From Litoditis marina (taxonomy: Eukaryota; Nematoda; Chromadorea; Rhabditida; Rhabditidae), in the NCBI GenBank assembly GCA_964036275.1, contig OZ038438.1:5524978-5588977 (forward strand): a DNA stretch of 64,000 nucleotides, given 5' to 3'. Shown piece after piece: positions 61,520-64,000 of the stretch. Made by a program: the position numbers and the translations under genes. Every line of letters begins with the position of its first letter. Within the stretch, counting starts at the first letter, position 1. The notes under the pieces are model-generated. The model saw only the letters and a list, made by a program, of their open reading frames with translations. It ran no database searches and was not told the origin of the DNA.

Positions 61520-62553
61520 CTTGTGTCACGACACTGAAAAAAGGCTAAGTGTTACTATCAAAATGAAGACAACCCCACAAATACTACACAAGAACAAAGT
61601 AATAACAATTATACGGGTGTTGAGAAAATAAATAAATAAGTTGTAGTTTTTTCAATTTAACTCTTAGCTCTTAAACTTCAGAATGTTGGAGTTCAAAAAA
61701 AGCTTCAAAATGTGTTTTCAAAATTTCCACAAGCATATAAGAACTGTAGACATTTGAAAATGAGGTAAAATTGGCCTTTTCTCTAATTCAGAACAAGGGG
61801 AACAACAATTATAGAATTAACACTTTGCTCTGAAACCGAAAAACAGTGCTACTTTTGCAATTTTTCTAAATGGCCAGGTCTTAATGGGTGGTCCTTATAG
61901 GTGCGGGCAGTGCGGTCCTACAGCGGACCTCCCGCACTCGCAAGACCACCGCCAGCCATCGTCAGGCAGTCCGCACCATGCCCGAATAATCCGAATAACG
62001 AGCAGTCTTAAAATAGTAATACTTTATACCTAAAATATTATAAAGGAAAACGTTCCGGCCAGATTTTTTTCGAAGAATTGGATTTTTCACAAATAGAGAT
62101 TCGTTCCACAAACCTTCTTAAATATACGGCAGTTGGCAACTGAACGATACATAATGACTAACTAAACGTATCGACTTGATAGTGTGATTCATTTTGAAGT
62201 GGTGGAAACATCTATAGTTGTATATGAAGCTTTTGTATTAGACATAATTCGTAGATATGGGCGTGTTTCGCGACCAAACTACAACGAATATTTAGTCATA
62301 GCCTACTCCCTATAGCACCTCTACCTCTTCTTATACGCTCCTATCTGCCGGTGAACAATCGAAACCCACCGGCAGCTCAGCTAGTTGCCAGCCAGTTGAT
62401 AGCTAGTTTTGTCCCATGCCCATATAGGAAGTGACCGAAATCCTAGTTGTAATTTGACCTCAAAATAGTTCACCGTTTTTAGGCCAATTCCACGAGGAAC
62501 CCGGTATTTCGTTAACCCTATCAGGTAGCCTGAAACGGACTACTCGGCTTACC

Positions 62554-62631
62554 CTTTTGTTAACCACTTGGTAACCCTCTTTTACAATGTCTTTTGGGGA
62601 AAATTCGGGATTACCAAGTGGTTAACAAAAG
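62554..62631. repeat. Inverted repeat with 20-21 nt perfect arms
   Basis: Left arm CTTTTGTTAACCACTTGGTA (62554 onward) and right arm TACCAAGTGGTTAACAAAAG (ending 62631) are exact reverse complements, with a loop of about 36 nt. GGTAACC units surround it. Confidence 0.95.
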
Positions 62632-62669
62632 TGTTAACCAGGTAACCCGGTTAATGGTTGAATACTAGG

Positions 62670-62795
62670 GTTAAAGAAGGACGATTATGTGGTCCGATCC
62701 CAACGCTTCAGTCCTTCAAACCGCAATACATTTTCCAATTGCAGTTCAAATGACCGTTGACACGGGATTGGTCCACATAATCGTCCTTCTTTAAC
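62670..62795. repeat. 126-bp foldback element
   Basis: Ends TTAAAGAAGGACGATTATGT (62671 onward) and ACATAATCGTCCTTCTTTAA (ending 62794) are exact inverted repeats. Pairing extends to about 26 nt with one mismatch (GGTCC/GGACC), then GATCCC/AATCCC. It has no coding capacity. Confidence 0.95.
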
Positions 62796-63586
62796 AAACT
62801 ACCGGGTTAAATAAAGACTTCACCTCATTTTAAACGGAAAAGCATTGGGATCAAACTAAAAACACATCAGGTTGGGGAAATAACAGTCCCGATTTGAACT
62901 TATGTGTTTGTTGTCTGATTAACGCCTATTTTAAACAAAATTTGAGAATAGTGCTGGGTTCAAAGACCAAACTATAGCTTCGATTTGACCAGCTCTCAAA
63001 TGAACCAGTCGTTTAGAAGGTGGAGAATCCTATTGGTTCTCTTATGAGTAACTCTCCTGGAAAACTTAGAGGTAACACCATAAAAAAGAAGAAGACTAAA
63101 AACTTTTTTATCTATCTGCACGTATTTGACCAGTTATTTATGGAAAAGAAGTGGAGGTACGGGGGCAGAGAAAATGGCAGAACAACAAGACTCAGTGAGA
63201 CTGAACGACGGTTTCCCGCAGTTTCGATGGAATGGTGAAAGGGACCACACGTATAGAAATATCATAGACTGTCTCAAGCATTTCCAAACTTCATTTACTA
63301 GTAGTTTTCTGTTCTATTTCTTTTAACAAACACACAATACTCTCCCGTGTACAACACTCGTTTCAAGTGAAATGGAATATGAGCAGTAAATTGAGCAAAC
63401 AACAATAAGTGGAACATTGGAGGAACAAGTGTTGGGAACATGTTAGGTTCCCCTCCACTTTAAATTCAACTTTCAGCTCCCACCATGGGGGTGGGGAATT
63501 GCAAATGTGACTTTCAAACGAGAGTTGAATGTGGGAGCGAAAGTAGAAAGGGGAGGGGGCACAAATACACAGTTGCTCAATTGCTC

Positions 63587-63745
63587 TCAAGGTGTCATGA
63601 CGAAATGCTCGTCCTTGACAAGGGTCGTCGGCGAGGCTAGCGACTGTATGACGTCATCTTGTCGCTCGTCGTGCAGAATCAGTTCCTGCATCAGCGAGTC
63701 GACGTTGGCGAATCCGAAGAGGCGAGCCAGTTGAACGTCCTCCAC
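63587..63745 (-). CDS. Last coding exon of a gene entering from the right edge (unrecognised)
   Basis: A minus-strand exon with a TTTAG acceptor at 63747-63746 is open for 52 codons to TGA (63589-63587). It reads VEDVQLARLFGFANVDSLMQ, then ELILHDERQDDVIQSL, and ends TLVKDEHFVMTP. Codon use is GC-rich compared with the flanks, and the composition (amphipathic Leu/Val/Asp) is protein-like. It starts in phase 0. The rest of the gene would be above base 64000 or in the last 255 bases, where I see no further exon. Function unknown; a helical C-terminal domain is a guess. Confidence 0.6.
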   Translation of the reverse strand: MEDVQLARLFGFANVDSLMQELILHDERQDDVIQSLASPTTLVKDEHFVMTP

Positions 63746-64000
63746 CTAAAGTGAACTTCGTGCGCTCAATTTACATAGAGGGAACGTAATGGTAAAATAT
63801 CTAAATATGTTCAAACGCCGTAGAGTATAGCCGTAATACACTGTTTTCAAATCAACTATGTTTCTGAATCAAGGACTGTGAATATTTCAAACAATCGTCC
63901 TTGTATGAAAACATGGGCTTCTTTTAAATAGCTCTCATCGTTCATAGAGGACATTCAGTGACACACTAGGATTTTTCAAACAATCCGAATATTGGAAATC

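Larger units (their letters stand above)
61520..63586. other. Intergenic region with foldback repeats
   Basis: Between the unknown right-edge gene and the acidic-protein gene. It holds a 12-C run (61256-61267 is in the neighbouring intron), a GC-rich block at 61890-61985, an R3 foldback (62213-62285), a GGTAACC palindrome (62554-62631) and a 126-bp foldback (62670-62795). No gene found. Confidence 0.55.

Overview
This window looks like chromosomal DNA of a nematode. The GC content is moderate, genes are split by long introns with GT..AG borders, and many acceptors end in TTTCAG. The clearest taxonomic marker is a LIM-homeodomain gene whose homeodomain runs straight into the nematode LIN-11 type tail ([12 protein letters not shown], later FFCDPY). 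I cannot name the species. All gene models below were assembled by hand from exon reading frames and splice phases. Single exons with strong family matches are secure. First exons and exon linkage are less so.

Left part (1-26.8 kb, minus strand): one large LIMPETin (PET plus LIM, C. elegans lim-9 family) gene, read right to left and cut by the left edge inside LIM domain 2. Fourteen exons can be phased into 486 codons. Its introns carry MITE-like repeats, tRNA-derived SINE remnants and long (GA)n tracts. From 26.8 to 31.1 kb lies a repeat-packed divergent intergenic region. Plus-strand locus (31.07-39.65 kb): an unrecognised basic, probably nuclear protein upstream, leading into an FBXO28-like F-box protein. 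One exon (36946-37103) is open in two frames, so the locus may make both an F-box-less and an F-box-containing product.

Middle (39.7-55.4 kb): a convergent spacer with a tandem array that seems to have grown from a MITE, then a complete minus-strand lin-11 orthologue (42948-50303, 10 exons, 352 aa) and a 5 kb upstream region. Right part (55.4-64 kb, all minus strand): PSME3IP1/FAM192A (55422-58768, 6 exons, 215 aa, complete), an unrecognised very acidic 124-aa protein (59435-61519, 5 exons), repeats, and the last coding exon of a gene that enters from the right edge (63587-63745).

The genes do not form a pathway: LIMPETin is a muscle-attachment/cytoskeletal adaptor family, lin-11 a developmental transcription factor, FBXO28 a ubiquitin-ligase adaptor, PSME3IP1 a proteasome-activator partner. 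All five proposed start codons have an AG acceptor 2-15 nt upstream, as expected for spliced-leader trans-splicing. The most unusual items are the dual-frame F-box exon, the unrecognised N-terminal exons of the LIMPETin gene with two look-alike donors followed by pyrimidine tracts, and several families of TATAG-ended miniature elements, one expanded into a small satellite.
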